This document shows, piece after piece, positions 17,867 through 38,343 of a stretch of DNA of 64,000 nucleotides (the first letter of the stretch is position 1; every line of letters starts with the position of its first letter). The notes under the pieces were generated by a model. It ran no database searches. It was not told the DNA's origin and saw nothing but the letters and a program-made list of their open reading frames with translations. A program made the translations under genes and the position numbers. Source of the DNA: Chondrosia reniformis (Eukaryota > Porifera > Demospongiae > Chondrillida > Chondrillidae); NCBI GenBank assembly GCA_947172415.1, contig OX359201.1:4960001-5024000 (forward strand), written 5' to 3'.

Positions 17867-18433
17867 CTAATGCGAAATCACTTCCAAAGACTGTGCCCTA
17901 TCATTGAAGCCAATATCAGCAAAGTTGCGGATTTCTTGAGTTTTATGTTTAGCATCTACTTCACAGTAAGACCCATTGAAGCCTGTTTTGCTATACAGAC
18001 GCCACAAACCACTAGTGGCAATAACAGAGCTAACACCAGGTGCTGCACCAGGAGGGAAGTAGGGCTTCAGATTACTGATATTCATTCTAGTAGACAACAT
18101 TGTTCCTCGATATTGACTATGTTCAAAGATAGCCATTGTTGGAGTGTTTACATCAAAGCCTTGTGCAGATTTGATTGGAAAGCCAACATCAATCCACCTT
18201 CCTGAGTTCTTTGGATAAATAACGAATGACTGTCCTGTTCCTGCACCGTCTTTGCCAAAGTCAACAGCACTATAGACAATCCAAACAGTTCCATCAGCTG
18301 AGTCCAGTGAGATCTGACAACAAGTATAAGAGAAGCTGTCATCTTCCATTTGTGGAACAGCAGAATAATACTTATTAGTTGGGAATTGCCCTGAAGAGTT
18401 AGTGGCAAATCGAATTCCTCCGTGGAGTTGCAT
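17867..18433 (-). CDS. Beta/gamma-crystallin domain protein (unit 3)
   Basis: An intact 188-codon copy whose protein is the same as in unit 2 (EIRNF). A silent change near 18149 separates it from unit 2 at the DNA level. Confidence 0.87.
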   Translation of the reverse strand: MQLHGGIRFATNSSGQFPTNKYYSAVPQMEDDSFSYTCCQISLDSADGTVWIVYSAVDFGKDGAGTGQSFVIYPKNSGRWIDVGFPIKSAQGFDVNTPTMAIFEHSQYRGTMLSTRMNISNLKPYFPPGAAPGVSSVIATSGLWRLYSKTGFNGSYCEVDAKHKTQEIRNFADIGFNDRAQSLEVISH

Positions 18434-18530
18434 TCTGCTCAGTATCTGCAGTGAGTATATTTCCTTAAAGATGCAAAGCTGTAGGAGCTGATAAAAGCAG
18501 TTGTTGTATAGCAGTGACTTTCCTCATCCA

Positions 18531-18538
18531 CTTTTATA
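18531..18538 (-). promoter_or_regulatory. TATA box of crystallin, unit 3
   Basis: TATAAAAG at the conserved spacing. Confidence 0.65.
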
Positions 18539-18793
18539 CAAGTTTGGCTCCAGCTACAGCTATAGAGATACGTATATCATATTACACTTATATAAGCACT
18601 ACAAACCACTAAAGACTCGTGCAGCTGGTATATAGGTGCATAATCATTTAATGTAATAATGTATACATAGATAAAGTTTAAGAAGGTATTTCTAGAAAAA
18701 TAAAACTACTATCAGCTTCAAATTAAAGCTTATAGAAAGGTGTACATACAAATAAAAACACTAGTATGATTCCAATTAAGGTGGCATGGCCTA

Positions 18794-19328
18794 TATATAA
18801 TGGTTGAGTGACTTGCCTGTATAGCTATGGACTGCTAAACGTTGACAAGGGATCCTGTAGATTACTCCAAACTTTGTGGATGGTGTTTTTACATTTATTA
18901 GTTTCGAGTGTAGCGTGGTGGTGGATTTATGGATGATTTTGATGTTGAGCTTATGAAAGGTCCTTTGCAGAGTTTCACTCAGGCCAGGGGATGCAGAGGA
19001 GGTGCTCCTTATTGTTTGGATTGTCAGTTCTGGGTTTGGTAGACATGATAGGAGTAATGTAGATCCCTTGTCAATGTGGAGCAGTCTACATATAGGAGAA
19101 ACCGGCAAGTCACTCAACCAGAGAATGAGTGAACAAAAAAGAGCCATTTAAAGAATGGATTTAAACAACTCATTAGCAGCTCGTATACATTCAGCATTAC
19201 GCAACATAGACTGGGATGGGGCCACAGTCCTTCAAGGTGAGCAAAACAGAACAAGAAGGAAGATCAAAGAGGTCATACACATCAGAACCACACCATGCAT
19301 AAACATGGATCAGGGGGATTCCTCATTC
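18794..19328. mobile_element. Penelope-like element fragments, folded (unit 3)
   Basis: Same fragment pair; the plus-strand piece reads NNSLAARIHS here (Ala instead of Thr), as in units 6 and 7. Confidence 0.72.
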
Positions 19329-19648
19329 TTTGATTATCAGTTCATTCTGATAGAGAGAGAGAGAACCACCACTAATTAATCACTAATTAATGAATGAAGA
19401 TTATTTATTCTTTGTAATTGTATATGAATTGAATTTTTTGAATTGAATTATTAGATTGGAACTCCACTTAGTCCAAGGGACTACTTTTTCAGGGAGGCCA
19501 GTAACAGTACATACATGCAACATATATATAAACACACATATAGTAAATCAGTCATAAATTGGTCAGTAATATATACAGTACAAGTTACAATATACTAAGG
19601 TAATCTAATAATATATATATACATATACAATAAGAGAGTAGCATGAAT

Positions 19649-19793
19649 GGAGCATTGCTGTAGCAATGGTAGTACAGTTGCAGAGCACCAGTGATCATAA
19701 CCACGTATCCTGGGTTCAACTCCTAGGAATTGCTTCTTTTGTGTTTTTTTCTTTACTCTTGATTTGATTATCACTTTAATTATTCATATCTAA
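19649..19793 (+). repeat. SINE with Met-tRNA-like head (unit 4)
   Basis: Same element and position as in unit 2. Confidence 0.62.
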
Positions 19794-19813
19794 GTGTTGT
19801 TGTCTCCTTAAAG

Positions 19814-22013
<2,200 letters not shown>

Positions 22014-22441
22014 AGGCCATTCATTTGTTTTCTTTTTAAATTAACTTATTTGAGGACGAATAAAACTAACTTAAACACAAATGCATAGTTTTAGAATAAT
22101 TAACATTACATTTAAATTTACAATTATTTACTTTTAAATACTCCCTCCCCTCTTTATAGAAAGGCAAATTGTTATTTTAATAAACACATTAGCATATTGC
22201 TAAGTAGGATGCCCTTAAACAGTTACTATATTATTGTATTCCCCCTTGATATTTTCTAGAAGAAACCCTAGGCTGACTTGTATAGTTAAACAACCTTTTC
22301 TACCAGACAGGTCTGACGTGTAATTTCACTGTTGTATATATGCGCTGCTATGTACAATTATGTATGTGCTATGTATAATGTATTTAGTATAGGAAGTATA
22401 GAAGGCATGTAGATGTATTAGGAATGCTAAAAGCTGTTAGG

Positions 22442-22494
22442 ATTCCCATTTGGTATATGTGCAATGATTGATTCCCATTTGGTATATGTGCAAT
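22442..22494. repeat. 29-bp minisatellite, 2 copies (unit 4)
   Basis: Copies start at 22442 and 22471. Confidence 0.92.
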
Positions 22495-24288
22495 ATAATA
22501 TGTTAGGCTTACAAAAAGCCAAACTAGCATCCAGTTATGGTTATGGGGACACAAGGCTGCACTTGGGCACGTATAAGCCATCACCACTTGCAAGGCCACC
22601 AGGCTGTCCACCTCCGTAGGTCTTAAGCCTAGCTGACTGGGAGTATATGCCTTGGTCATTATACTATTTACTCTTAAAGAAAAAGGGTAGGGGCAGAGAA
22701 GCTAGGAAAAGAAGAGAAGAAGGAACAACAGACAACAAAACTGAAAGGCAACAGTGAAGGGAGCCATGGGGAACTAGCCAGGAGATGTACATTTTTAGTG
22801 ACTTTGAGGGAAATACTTAGTACATGCTTCTGACAAAATTCTCAATATATAATACAATATGCATATACACATACATATATGTATTATACTGGCCTTAAGG
22901 CAGGACATTCCTTTATTATAATAACCACTTTACAACTTTGCTGCCATTACATCAACATTTGTAGGATGTCTGACTATTAAGGGGCACTAAAAATGAAAGT
23001 TTTTTGATTGTTTTTTTAAATAATGCCCCTCTTCTCCAATTTCTCAGTGTTAAAACATCCAGGAGAAGGAAGGCCTCAGCATTTAGAAGCCAATTTTAGG
23101 TCATTTGTTTCTAATGGAACAGATAATTTGTATATATGATCATAAACTATGTATATATGTACACAACTATTATCCAGTAATTTATATAATTAGGTTATCA
23201 TACGTATTTGTATAATTTGTTTACAGCTGATGGGAATATATATTTCAAAAAATATTTCTATGCAATTATTTTTCAATACTGTAGATACTGTACACAAAAT
23301 AGCATCCTAAAGCTAGCACACTATGGCTTATAAAATTACTTCCTGTTACATATAAGTCAATGTGTCTCTATGCACTACATACTAGATGTACAACATCTGG
23401 CAGCATTGGTATAGGAACTGGGGCAGATGAAGCTGCAGTCTCCCTAACATGTATATATACTCCACACAATGACATGCATACAGCAAATTTATCAGTAAGC
23501 ATATATAGATTCTTGTTACGCATGGCTCAAAGGAATTTGTTTGCACTATATAGCTATAAGAATGGAATGACAAAGGTTACCTGTATGGGGGTGTACATGG
23601 AAAGAATAAGAGTAGACACCATGCATAAATATTTCTAGTGGGAAGCACATCATGCAAAATGCTGCCAGATGTAGGGATATAGTGCAACACACCATTGCTT
23701 GTATATATGAGTCATGCATGCACAGCTAATATTCACTGTGTAACATCGATTTAATTCTTGTTTCTGTATGTATACTTTTTGTGTGCCATCCGTATATCTT
23801 GACTATTTTCATAGAAAATTTATTATGTTTCTAGTATATATTCTGAACAATTAATGCAGAAGGGACAGAAATATAATATATTGACTGATTGTGAGTATTA
23901 TAATATTATTTGGTTGATTGATAATTGATAGATTGATTGACTGATCGTGAGTATTATGATATTATTTGGTTAAATTATGCATGATTTCTATATGTAAATA
24001 TACGATACGTGTCACAATAAGTGCCTATATATGGTGTCGCGAGAATATAGTTGCATGTGTGTACTATATATAATGTGTGTCAGTTAACTCTATTTTATGA
24101 GTTTAGTTACATTGTCTTAATCAATTAAATAACTATTTCAAAATTTCTTTGCTGCTGGAAATTTCTAAATACAAACAATATACTAATTAGCAAAGCTACT
24201 GTCATATCAGTTTGGTGATATTAAACTACTTGTTGAATTTTAAGTTTCTTGTTCTACTGTAACAGTATCCAGCTGCAATCTTTTCCAA

Positions 24289-24855
24289 CTAATGCGAAAT
24301 CACTTCCAAAGACTGTGCCCTATCATTGAAGCCAATATCAGCAAAGTTGTGGATTTCTTGAGTTTTATGTTTAGCATCTACTTCACAGTAAGACCCATTG
24401 AAGCCTGTTTTGCTATACAGACGCCACAAACCACTAGTGGCAATAACAGAGCTAACACCAGGTGCTGCACCAGGAGGGAAGTAGGGCTTCAGATTACTGA
24501 TATTCATTCTAGTAGACAACATTGTTCCTCGATATTGACTATGTTCAAAGATAGCCATTGTTGGAGTGTTCACATCAAAGCCTTGTGCAGATTTGATTGG
24601 AAAGCCAACATCAATCCACCTTCCTGAGTTCTTTGGATAAATAACGAATGACTGTCCTGTTCCTGCACCGTCTTTGCCAAAGTCAACAGCACTATAGACA
24701 ATCCAAACAGTTCCATCAGCTGAGTCCAGTGAGATCTGACAACAAGTATAAGAGAAGCTGTCATCTTCCATTTGTGGAACAGCAGAATAATACTTATTAG
24801 TTGGGAATTGCCCTGAAGAGTTAGTGGCAAATCGAATTCCTCCGTGGAGTTGCAT
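24289..24855 (-). CDS. Beta/gamma-crystallin domain protein (unit 4)
   Basis: An intact 188-codon copy, the same protein as in unit 1 (EIHNF). Confidence 0.87.
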   Translation of the reverse strand: MQLHGGIRFATNSSGQFPTNKYYSAVPQMEDDSFSYTCCQISLDSADGTVWIVYSAVDFGKDGAGTGQSFVIYPKNSGRWIDVGFPIKSAQGFDVNTPTMAIFEHSQYRGTMLSTRMNISNLKPYFPPGAAPGVSSVIATSGLWRLYSKTGFNGSYCEVDAKHKTQEIHNFADIGFNDRAQSLEVISH

Positions 24856-24952
24856 TCTGCTCAGTATCTGCAGTGAGTATATTTCCTTAAAGATGCAAAG
24901 CTGTAGGAGCTGATAAAAGCAGTTGTTGTATAGCAGTGACTTTCCTCATCCA

Positions 24953-24960
24953 CTTTTATA
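24953..24960 (-). promoter_or_regulatory. TATA box of crystallin, unit 4
   Basis: TATAAAAG at the conserved spacing. Confidence 0.65.
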
Positions 24961-25215
24961 CAAGTTTGGCTCCAGCTACAGCTATAGAGATACGTATATC
25001 ATATTACACTTATATAAGCACTACAAACCACTAAAGACTCGTGCAGCTGGTATATAGGTGCATAATCATTTAATGTAATAATGTATACATAGATAAAGTT
25101 TAAGAAGGTATTTCTAGAAAAATAAAACTACTATCAGCTTCAAATTAAAGCTTATAGAAAGGTGTACATACAAATAAAAACACTAGTATGATTCCAATTA
25201 AGGTGGCATGGCCTA

Positions 25216-25750
25216 TATATAATGGTTGAGTGACTTGCCTGTATAGCTATGGACTGCTAAACGTTGACAAGGGATCCTGTAGATTACTCCAAACTTTGTG
25301 GATGGTGTCTTTACATTTATTAGTTTCGAGTGTAGCGTGGTGGTGGATTTATGGATGATTTTGATGTTGAGCTTATGAAAGGTCCTTTGCAGAGTTTCAC
25401 TCAGGCCAGGGGATGCAGAGGAGGTGCTCCTTATTGTTTGGATTGTCAGTTCTGGGTTTGGTAGACATGATAGGAGTAATGTAGATCCCTTGTCAATGTG
25501 GAGCAGTCTACATATAGGAGAAACCGGCAAGTCACTCAACCAGAGAATGAGTGAACAAAAAAGAGCCATTTAAAGAATGGATTTAAACAACTCATTAACA
25601 GCTCGTATACATTCAGCATTACGCAACATAGACTGGGATGGGGCCACAGTCCTTCAAGGTGAGCAAAACAGAACAAGAAGGAAGATCAAAGAGGTCATAC
25701 ACATCAGAACCACACCATGCATAAACATGGATCAGGGGGATTCCTCATTC
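25216..25750. mobile_element. Penelope-like element fragments, folded (unit 4)
   Basis: Same fragment pair as in unit 1, ending at the unit junction. Confidence 0.72.
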
Positions 25751-26070
25751 TTTGATTATCAGTTCATTCTGATAGAGAGAGAGAGAACCACCACTAATTA
25801 ATCACTAATTAATGAATGAAGATTATTTATTCTTTGTAATTGTATATGAATTGAATTTTTTGAATTGAATTCTTAGATTGGAACTCCACTTAGTCCAAGG
25901 GACTACTTTTTCAGGGAGGCCAGTAACAGTACATACATGCAACATATATATAAACACACATATAGTAAATCAGTCATAAATTGGTCAGTAATATATACAG
26001 TACAAGTTACAATATACTAAGGTAATCTAATAATATATATATACATATACAATAAGAGAGTAGCATGAAT

Positions 26071-26215
26071 GGAGCATTGCTGTAGCAATGGTAGTACAGT
26101 TGCAGAGCACCAGTGATCATAACCACGTATCCTGGGTTCAACTCCTAGGAATTGCTTCTTTTGTGTTTTTTTCTTTACTCTTGATTTGATTATCACTTTA
26201 ATTATTCATATCTAA
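26071..26215 (+). repeat. SINE with Met-tRNA-like head (unit 5)
   Basis: Same element and position as in unit 2. Confidence 0.62.
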
Positions 26216-26235
26216 GTGTTGTTGTCTCCTTAAAG

Positions 26236-28429
<2,194 letters not shown>

Positions 28430-28846
28430 AGGCCATTCATTTGTTTTCTTTTTAAATTAACTTATTTGAGGATGAATAAAACTAACTTAAACGCATATGC
28501 ATAGTTTTAGAATAATTAACATTACATTTAAATTTACAATTATTTACTTTTAAATACTCCCTCCCCCCTTTATAGAAAGGCAAATTGTTATTTTAATAAA
28601 CATATTAAGTAGGTTGCCCTTAAACAGTTACTATATTATTGTATTCCCCCTTGATATTTTCTAGAAGAAACCCTAGGCTGACTTGTATAGTTAAACAACC
28701 TTTTCTACCAGACAGGTCTGACGTGTAATTTCACTGTTGTATATATGTGCTGCTATGTACAATTATGTATGTGCTATGTATAATGTATTTAGTATAGGAA
28801 GTATAGAAGGCATGTAGATGTATTAGGAATGCTAAAAGCTGTTAGG

Positions 28847-28957
28847 ATTCCCATTTGGTATATGTGCAATGATTGATTCCCATTTGGTATATGTGCAATG
28901 ATTGATTCCCATTTGGTATATGTGCAATGATTGATTCCCATTTGGTATATGTGCAAT
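28847..28957. repeat. 29-bp minisatellite, 4 copies (unit 5)
   Basis: Same as unit 2. Confidence 0.94.
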
Positions 28958-30849
28958 ATAATATGTTAGGCTTACAAAAAGCAAAAATAAGCATCCAGTT
29001 ATGGTTATAGGACACAGGGCTGCACTTTGGCACGTATAAGCCATCACCACTTGCAAGGCTACCAGACTGTCCACCTACGTAGGTCTTAAGCCTAGCTGAC
29101 TGCATGGGAGTGTGCCTTGGCCAGTGCTACCAAGAGATGTTGTTTTGTTTATTTTGTTTGTTTATACTTGTTTGCTGACTATAATTCACCTTTCACTCCG
29201 GAACATAACTATTTTACTCTTAAAGAAAAAGGCAAAAAGAAAAAGGGTAAGGGGCAGAGAAGCTAGGAAAAGAAGAGAAGAAGGAACAACAGACAACAAA
29301 ACTGAAAGGCAACAGTGAAGGGAGCCATGGGGAACTAGCCAGGAGATGTACATTTTTAGTGACTTTGAGGGAAATACTTAGTACATGCTTCTGACAAAAT
29401 TCTCAATATATAATACAATATGCATATACACATACATATATGTATTATACTGGCCTTAAGGCAGGACATTCCTTTATTATAATAACCACTTTACAACTTT
29501 GCTGCCATTAAATCAACATTTGTAGGATGTCTGACTATTAAGGGGCACTAAAAATGAAAGTTTTTTGATTGTTTTTTTAAATAATGCCCCTCTTCTCCAA
29601 TTTCTCAGTGTTAAAACATCCAGGAGAAGGAAGGCCTCAGCATTTAGAAGCCAATTTTAGGTCATTTGTTTCTAATGGAACAGATAATTTGTATATATGA
29701 TCATAAACTATGTATATATGTACACAACTATTATCCAGTAATTTATATAATTAGGTTATCATACGTATTTGTATAATTTGTTTACAGCTGATGGGAATAT
29801 ATATTTCAAAAAATATTTCTATGCAATTATTTTTCAATACTGTAGATACTGTACACAAAATAGCATCCTATAGCTAGCACACTATGGCTTATAAAATTAC
29901 TTCCTGTTACATATAAGTCAATGTGTCTCTATGCACTACATACTAGATGTACAACATCTGGCAGCATTGGTATAGGAACTGGGACAGATGAAGCTGCAGT
30001 CTCCCTAACATGTATATATACTCCACACAATGACATGCATACAGCAAATTTATCAGTAAGCATATATAGATTCTTGTTACGCATGGCTCAAAGGAATTTG
30101 TTTGCACTATATAGCTATAAGAATGGAATGACAAAGGTCACCTGTATGGTGGTGTACATGGAAAGAATAAGAGTAGACACCATGCATAAATATTTCTAGT
30201 GGGAAGCACATCATGCAAAATGCTGCCAGATGTAGGGATATAGTGCAACACACCATTGCTTGTATATATGAGTCATGCATGCACAGCTAATATTCACTGT
30301 GTAACATCGATTTAATTCTTGTTTCTGTATGTATACTTTTTGTGTGCCATCCGTATATCTTGACTATTTTCATAGAAAATTTATTATGTTTCTAGTATAT
30401 ATTCTGAACAATTAATGCAGAAGGGACAGAAATATAATATATTGACTGATTGTGAGTATTATAATATTATTTGGTTGATTGATAATTGATAGATTGATTG
30501 ACTGATCGTGAGTATTATGATATTATTTGGTTAAATTATGCATGATTTCTATATGTAAATATACGATACGTGTCACAATAAGTGCCTATATATGGTGTCG
30601 CGAGAATATAGTTGCATGTGTGTACTATATATAATGTGTGTCAGTTAACTCTATTTTATGAATTTAGTTACATTGTCTTAATCAATTAAATAACTATTTC
30701 AAAATTTCTTTGCTGCTGGAAATTTCTAAATACAAACAATATACTAATTAGCAAAGCTACTGTCATATCAGTTTGGTGATATTAAACTACTTGTTGAATT
30801 TTAAGTTTCTTGTTCTACTGTAACAGTATCCAGCTGCAATCTTTTCCAA

Positions 30850-31416
30850 CTAATGCGAAATCACTTCCAAAGACTGTGCCCTATCATTGAAGCCAATATC
30901 AGCAAAGTTGCGGATTTCTTGAGTTTTATGTTTAGCATCTACTTCACAGTAAGACCCATTGAAGCCTGTTTTGCTATACAGACGCCACAAACCACTAGTG
31001 GCAATAACAGAGCTAACACCAGGTGCTGCACCAGGAGGGAAGTAGGGCTTCAGATTACTGATATTCATTCTAGTAGACAACATTGTTCCTCGATATTGAC
31101 TATGTTCAAAGATAGCCATTGTTGGAGTGTTCACATCAAAGCCTTGTGCAGATTTGATTGGAAAGCCAACATCAATCCACCTTCCTGAGTTCTTTGGATA
31201 AATAACGAATGACTGTCCTGTTCCTGCACCGTCTTTGCCAAAGTCAACAGCACTATAGACAATCCAAACAGTTCCATCAGCTGAGTCCAGTGAGATCTGA
31301 CAACAAGTATAAGAGAAGCTGTCATCTTCCATTTGTGGAACAGCAGAATAATACTTATTAGTTGGGAATTGCCCTGAAGAGTTAGTGGCAAATCGAATTC
31401 CTCCGTGGAGTTGCAT
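30850..31416 (-). CDS. Beta/gamma-crystallin domain protein (unit 5)
   Basis: An intact 188-codon copy, the same protein as in unit 2 (EIRNF). Confidence 0.87.
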   Translation of the reverse strand: MQLHGGIRFATNSSGQFPTNKYYSAVPQMEDDSFSYTCCQISLDSADGTVWIVYSAVDFGKDGAGTGQSFVIYPKNSGRWIDVGFPIKSAQGFDVNTPTMAIFEHSQYRGTMLSTRMNISNLKPYFPPGAAPGVSSVIATSGLWRLYSKTGFNGSYCEVDAKHKTQEIRNFADIGFNDRAQSLEVISH

Positions 31417-31513
31417 TCTGCTCAGTATCTGCAGTGAGTATATTTCCTTAAAGATGCAAAGCTGTAGGAGCTGATAAAAGCAGTTGTTGTATAGCAGTGA
31501 CTTTCCTCATCCA

Positions 31514-31521
31514 CTTTTATA
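31514..31521 (-). promoter_or_regulatory. TATA box of crystallin, unit 5
   Basis: TATAAAAG at the conserved spacing. Confidence 0.65.
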
Positions 31522-31776
31522 CAAGTTTGGCTCCAGCTACAGCTATAGAGATACGTATATCATATTACACTTATATAAGCACTACAAACCACTAAAGACT
31601 CGTGCAGCTGGTATATAGGTGCATAATCATTTAATGTAATAATGTATACATAGATAAAGTTTAAGAAGGTATTTCTAGAAAAATAAAACTACTATCAGCT
31701 TCAAATTAAAGCTTATAGAAAGGTGTACATACAAATAAAAACACTAGTATGATTCCAATTAAGGTGGCATGGCCTA

Positions 31777-32311
31777 TATATAATGGTTGAGTGACTTGCC
31801 TGTATAGCTATGGACTGCTAAACGTTGACAAGGGATCCTGTAGATTACTCCAAACTTTGTGGATGGTGTCTTTACATTTATTAGTTTCGAGTGTAGCGTG
31901 GTGGTGGATTTATGGATGATTTTGATGTTGAGCTTATGAAAGGTCCTTTGCAGAGTTTCACTCAGGCCAGGGGATGCAGAGGAGGTGCTCCTTATTGTTT
32001 GGATTGTCAGTTCTGGGTTTGGTAGACATGATAGGAGTAATGTAGATCCCTTGTCAATGTGGAGCAGTCTACATATAGGAGAAACCGGCAAGTCACTCAA
32101 CCAGAGAATGAGTGAACAAAAAAGAGCCATTTAAAGAATGGATTTAAACAACTCATTAACAGCTCGTATACATTCAGCATTACGCAACATAGACTGGGAT
32201 GGGGCCACAGTCCTTCAAGGTGAGCAAAACAGAACAAGAAGGAAGATCAAAGAGGTCATACACATCAGAACCACACCATGCATAAACATGGATCAGGGGG
32301 ATTCCTCATTC
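31777..32311. mobile_element. Penelope-like element fragments, folded (unit 5)
   Basis: Same fragment pair as in unit 2. Confidence 0.72.
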
Positions 32312-32631
32312 TTTGATTATCAGTTCATTCTGATAGAGAGAGAGAGAACCACCACTAATTAATCACTAATTAATGAATGAAGATTATTTATTCTTTGTAA
32401 TTGTATATGAATTGAATTTTTTGAATTGAATTCTTAGATTGGAACTCCACTTAGTCCAAGGGACTACTTTTTCAGGGAGGCCAGTAACAGTACATACATG
32501 CAACATATATATAAACACACATATAGTAAATCAGTCATAAATTGGTCAGTAATATATACAGTACAAGTTACAATATACTAAGGTAATCTAATAATATATA
32601 TATACATATACAATAAGAGAGTAGCATGAAT

Positions 32632-32776
32632 GGAGCATTGCTGTAGCAATGGTAGTACAGTTGCAGAGCACCAGTGATCATAACCACGTATCCTGGGTTC
32701 AACTCCTAGGAATTGCTTCTTTTGTGTTTTTTTCTTTACTCTTGATTTGATTATCACTTTAATTATTCATATCTAA
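32632..32776 (+). repeat. SINE with Met-tRNA-like head (unit 6)
   Basis: Same element and position as in unit 2. Confidence 0.62.
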
Positions 32777-32796
32777 GTGTTGTTGTCTCCTTAAAG

Positions 32797-34990
<2,194 letters not shown>

Positions 34991-35407
34991 AGGCCATTCA
35001 TTTGTTTTCTTTTTAAATTAACTTATTTGAGGATGAATAAAACTAACTTAAACGCATATGCATAGTTTTAGAATAATTAACATTACATTTAAATTTACAA
35101 TTATTTACTTTTAAATACTCCCTCCCCCCTTTATAGAAAGGCAAATTGTTATTTTAATAAACATATTAAGTAGGTTGCCCTTAAACAGTTACTATATTAT
35201 TGTATTCCCCCTTGATATTTTCTAGAAGAAACCCTAGGCTGACTTGTATAGTTAAACAACCTTTTCTACCAGACAGGTCTGACGTGTAATTTCACTGTTG
35301 TATATATGTGCTGCTATGTACAATTATGTATGTGCTATGTATAATGTATTTAGTATAGGAAGTATAGAAGGCATGTAGATGTATTAGGAATGCTAAAAGC
35401 TGTTAGG

Positions 35408-35518
35408 ATTCCCATTTGGTATATGTGCAATGATTGATTCCCATTTGGTATATGTGCAATGATTGATTCCCATTTGGTATATGTGCAATGATTGATTCCC
35501 ATTTGGTATATGTGCAAT
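35408..35518. repeat. 29-bp minisatellite, 4 copies (unit 6)
   Basis: Same as unit 3. Confidence 0.94.
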
Positions 35519-37416
35519 ATAATATGTTAGGCTTACAAAAAGCAAAAATAAGCATCCAGTTATGGTTATAGGACACAGGGCTGCACTTTGGCACGTATAA
35601 GCCATCACCACTTGCAAGGCTACCAGACTGTCCACCTACGTAGGTCTTAAGCCTAGCTGACTGCATGGGAGTGTGCCTTGGCCAGTGCTACCAAGAGATG
35701 TTGTTTTGTTTATTTTGTTTGTTTATACTTGTTTGCTGACTATAATTCACCTTTCACTCCGGAACATAACTATTTTACTCTTAAAGAAAAAGGCAAAAAG
35801 AAAAAGGGTAAGGGGCAGAGAAGCTAGGAAAAGAAGAGAAGAAGGAACAACAGACAACAAAACTGAAAGGCAACAGTGAAGGGAGCCATGGGGAACTAGC
35901 CAGGAGATGTACATTTTTAGTGACTTTGAGGGAAATACTTAGTACATGCTTCTGACAAAATTCTCAATATATAATACAATATGCATATACACATACATAT
36001 ATGTATTATACTGGCCTTAAGGCAGGACATTCCTTTATTATAATAACCACTTTACAACTTTGCTGCCATTACATCAACATTTGTAGGATGTCTGACTATT
36101 AAGGGGCACTAAAAATGAAAGTTTTTTGATTGTTTTTTTAAATAATGCCCCTCTTCTCTAATTTCTCAGTGTTAAAACATCCAGGAGAAGGAAGGCCTCA
36201 GCATTTAGAAGCCAATTTTAGGTCATTTGTTTCTAATGGAACAGATAATTTGTATATATGATCATAAACTATGTATATATGTACACAACTATTATCCAGT
36301 AATTTATATAATTAGGTTATCATACGTATTTGTATAATTTGTTTACAGCTGATGGGAATATATATTTCAAAAATATTTCTATGCAATTATTTTTCAATAC
36401 TGTAGATACTGTACACAAAATAGCATCCTATAGCTAGCACACTATGGCTTATAAAATTACTTCCTGTTACATATAAGTCAATGTGTCTCTATGCACTACA
36501 TACTAGATGTACAACATCTGGCAGCATTGGTATAGGAACTGGGGCAGATGAAGCTGCAGTCTCCCTAACATGTATATATACTCCACACAATGACATGCAT
36601 ACAGCAAATTTATCAGTAAGCATATATAGATTCTTGTTACGCATGGCTCAAAGGAATTTGTTTGCACTATATAGCTATAAGAATGGAATGACAAAGGTCA
36701 CCTGTATGGTGGTGTACATGGAAAGAATAAGAGTAGACACCATGCATAAATATTTCTAGTGGGAAGCACATCATGCAAAATGCTGCCAGATGTAGGGATA
36801 TAGTGCAACACACCATTGCTTGTATATATGAGTCATGCATGCACAGCTAATATTCACTGTGTAACATCGATTTAATTCTTGTTTCTGTATGTATACTTTT
36901 TGTGTGCCATCCGTATATCTTGACTATTTTCATAGAAAATTTATTATGTTTCTAGTATATATTCTGAACAATTAATGCAGAAGGGACAGAAATATAATAT
37001 ATTGACTGATTGTGAGTATTATAATATTATTTGGTTGATTGATAATTGATAGATTGATTGACTGATCGTGAGTATTATGATATTATTTGGTTAAATTATG
37101 CATGATTTCTATATGTAAATATACGATACGTGTCACAATAAGTGCCTATATATGGTGTCGCGAGAATATAGTTGCATGTGTGTACTATATATAATGTGTG
37201 TCAGTTAACTCTATTTTATGAGTTTAGTTACAATCTAAATTGTCTTAATCAATTAAATAACTATTTCAAAATTTCTTTGCTGCTGGAAATTTCTAAATAC
37301 AAACAATATACTAATTAGCAAAGCTACTGTCATATCAGTTTGGTGATATTAAACTACTTGTTGAATTTTAAGTTTCTTGTTCTACTGTAACAGTATCCAG
37401 CTGCAATCTTTTCCAA

Positions 37417-37983
37417 CTAATGCGAAATCACTTCCAAAGACTGTGCCCTATCATTGAAGCCAATATCAGCAAAGTTGCGGATTTCTTGAGTTTTATGTTT
37501 AGCATCTACTTCACAGTAAGACCCATTGAAGCCTGTTTTGCTATACAGACGCCACAAACCACTAGTGGCAATAACAGAGCTAACACCAGGTGCTGCACCA
37601 GGAGGGAAGTAGGGCTTCAGATTACTGATATTCATTCTAGTAGACAACATTGTTCCTCGATATTGACTATGTTCAAAGATAGCCATTGTTGGAGTGTTTA
37701 CATCAAAGCCTTGTGCAGATTTGATTGGAAAGCCAACATCAATCCACCTTCCTGAGTTCTTTGGATAAATAACGAATGACTGTCCTGTTCCTGCACCGTC
37801 TTTGCCAAAGTCAACAGCACTATAGACAATCCAAACAGTTCCATCAGCTGAGTCCAGTGAGATCTGACAACAAGTATAAGAGAAGCTGTCATCTTCCATT
37901 TGTGGAACAGCAGAATAATACTTATTAGTTGGGAATTGCCCTGAAGAGTTAGTGGCAAATCGAATTCCTCCGTGGAGTTGCAT
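37417..37983 (-). CDS. Beta/gamma-crystallin domain protein (unit 6)
   Basis: An intact 188-codon copy, the same protein as in unit 3 (EIRNF). Confidence 0.87.
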   Translation of the reverse strand: MQLHGGIRFATNSSGQFPTNKYYSAVPQMEDDSFSYTCCQISLDSADGTVWIVYSAVDFGKDGAGTGQSFVIYPKNSGRWIDVGFPIKSAQGFDVNTPTMAIFEHSQYRGTMLSTRMNISNLKPYFPPGAAPGVSSVIATSGLWRLYSKTGFNGSYCEVDAKHKTQEIRNFADIGFNDRAQSLEVISH

Positions 37984-38080
37984 TCTGCTCAGTATCTGCA
38001 GTGAGTATATTTCCTTAAAGATGCAAAGCTGTAGGAGCTGATAAAAGCAGTTGTTGTATAGCAGTGACTTTCCTCATCCA

Positions 38081-38088
38081 CTTTTATA
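38081..38088 (-). promoter_or_regulatory. TATA box of crystallin, unit 6
   Basis: TATAAAAG at the conserved spacing. Confidence 0.65.
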
Positions 38089-38343
38089 CAAGTTTGGCTC
38101 CAGCTACAGCTATAGAGATACGTATATCATATTACACTTATATAAGCACTACAAACCACTAAAGACTCGTGCAGCTGGTATATAGGTGCATAATCATTTA
38201 ATGTAATAATGTATACATAGATAAAGTTTAAGAAGGTATTTCTAGAAAAATAAAACTACTATCAGCTTCAAATTAAAGCTTATAGAAAGGTGTACATACA
38301 AATAAAAACACTAGTATGATTCCAATTAAGGTGGCATGGCCTA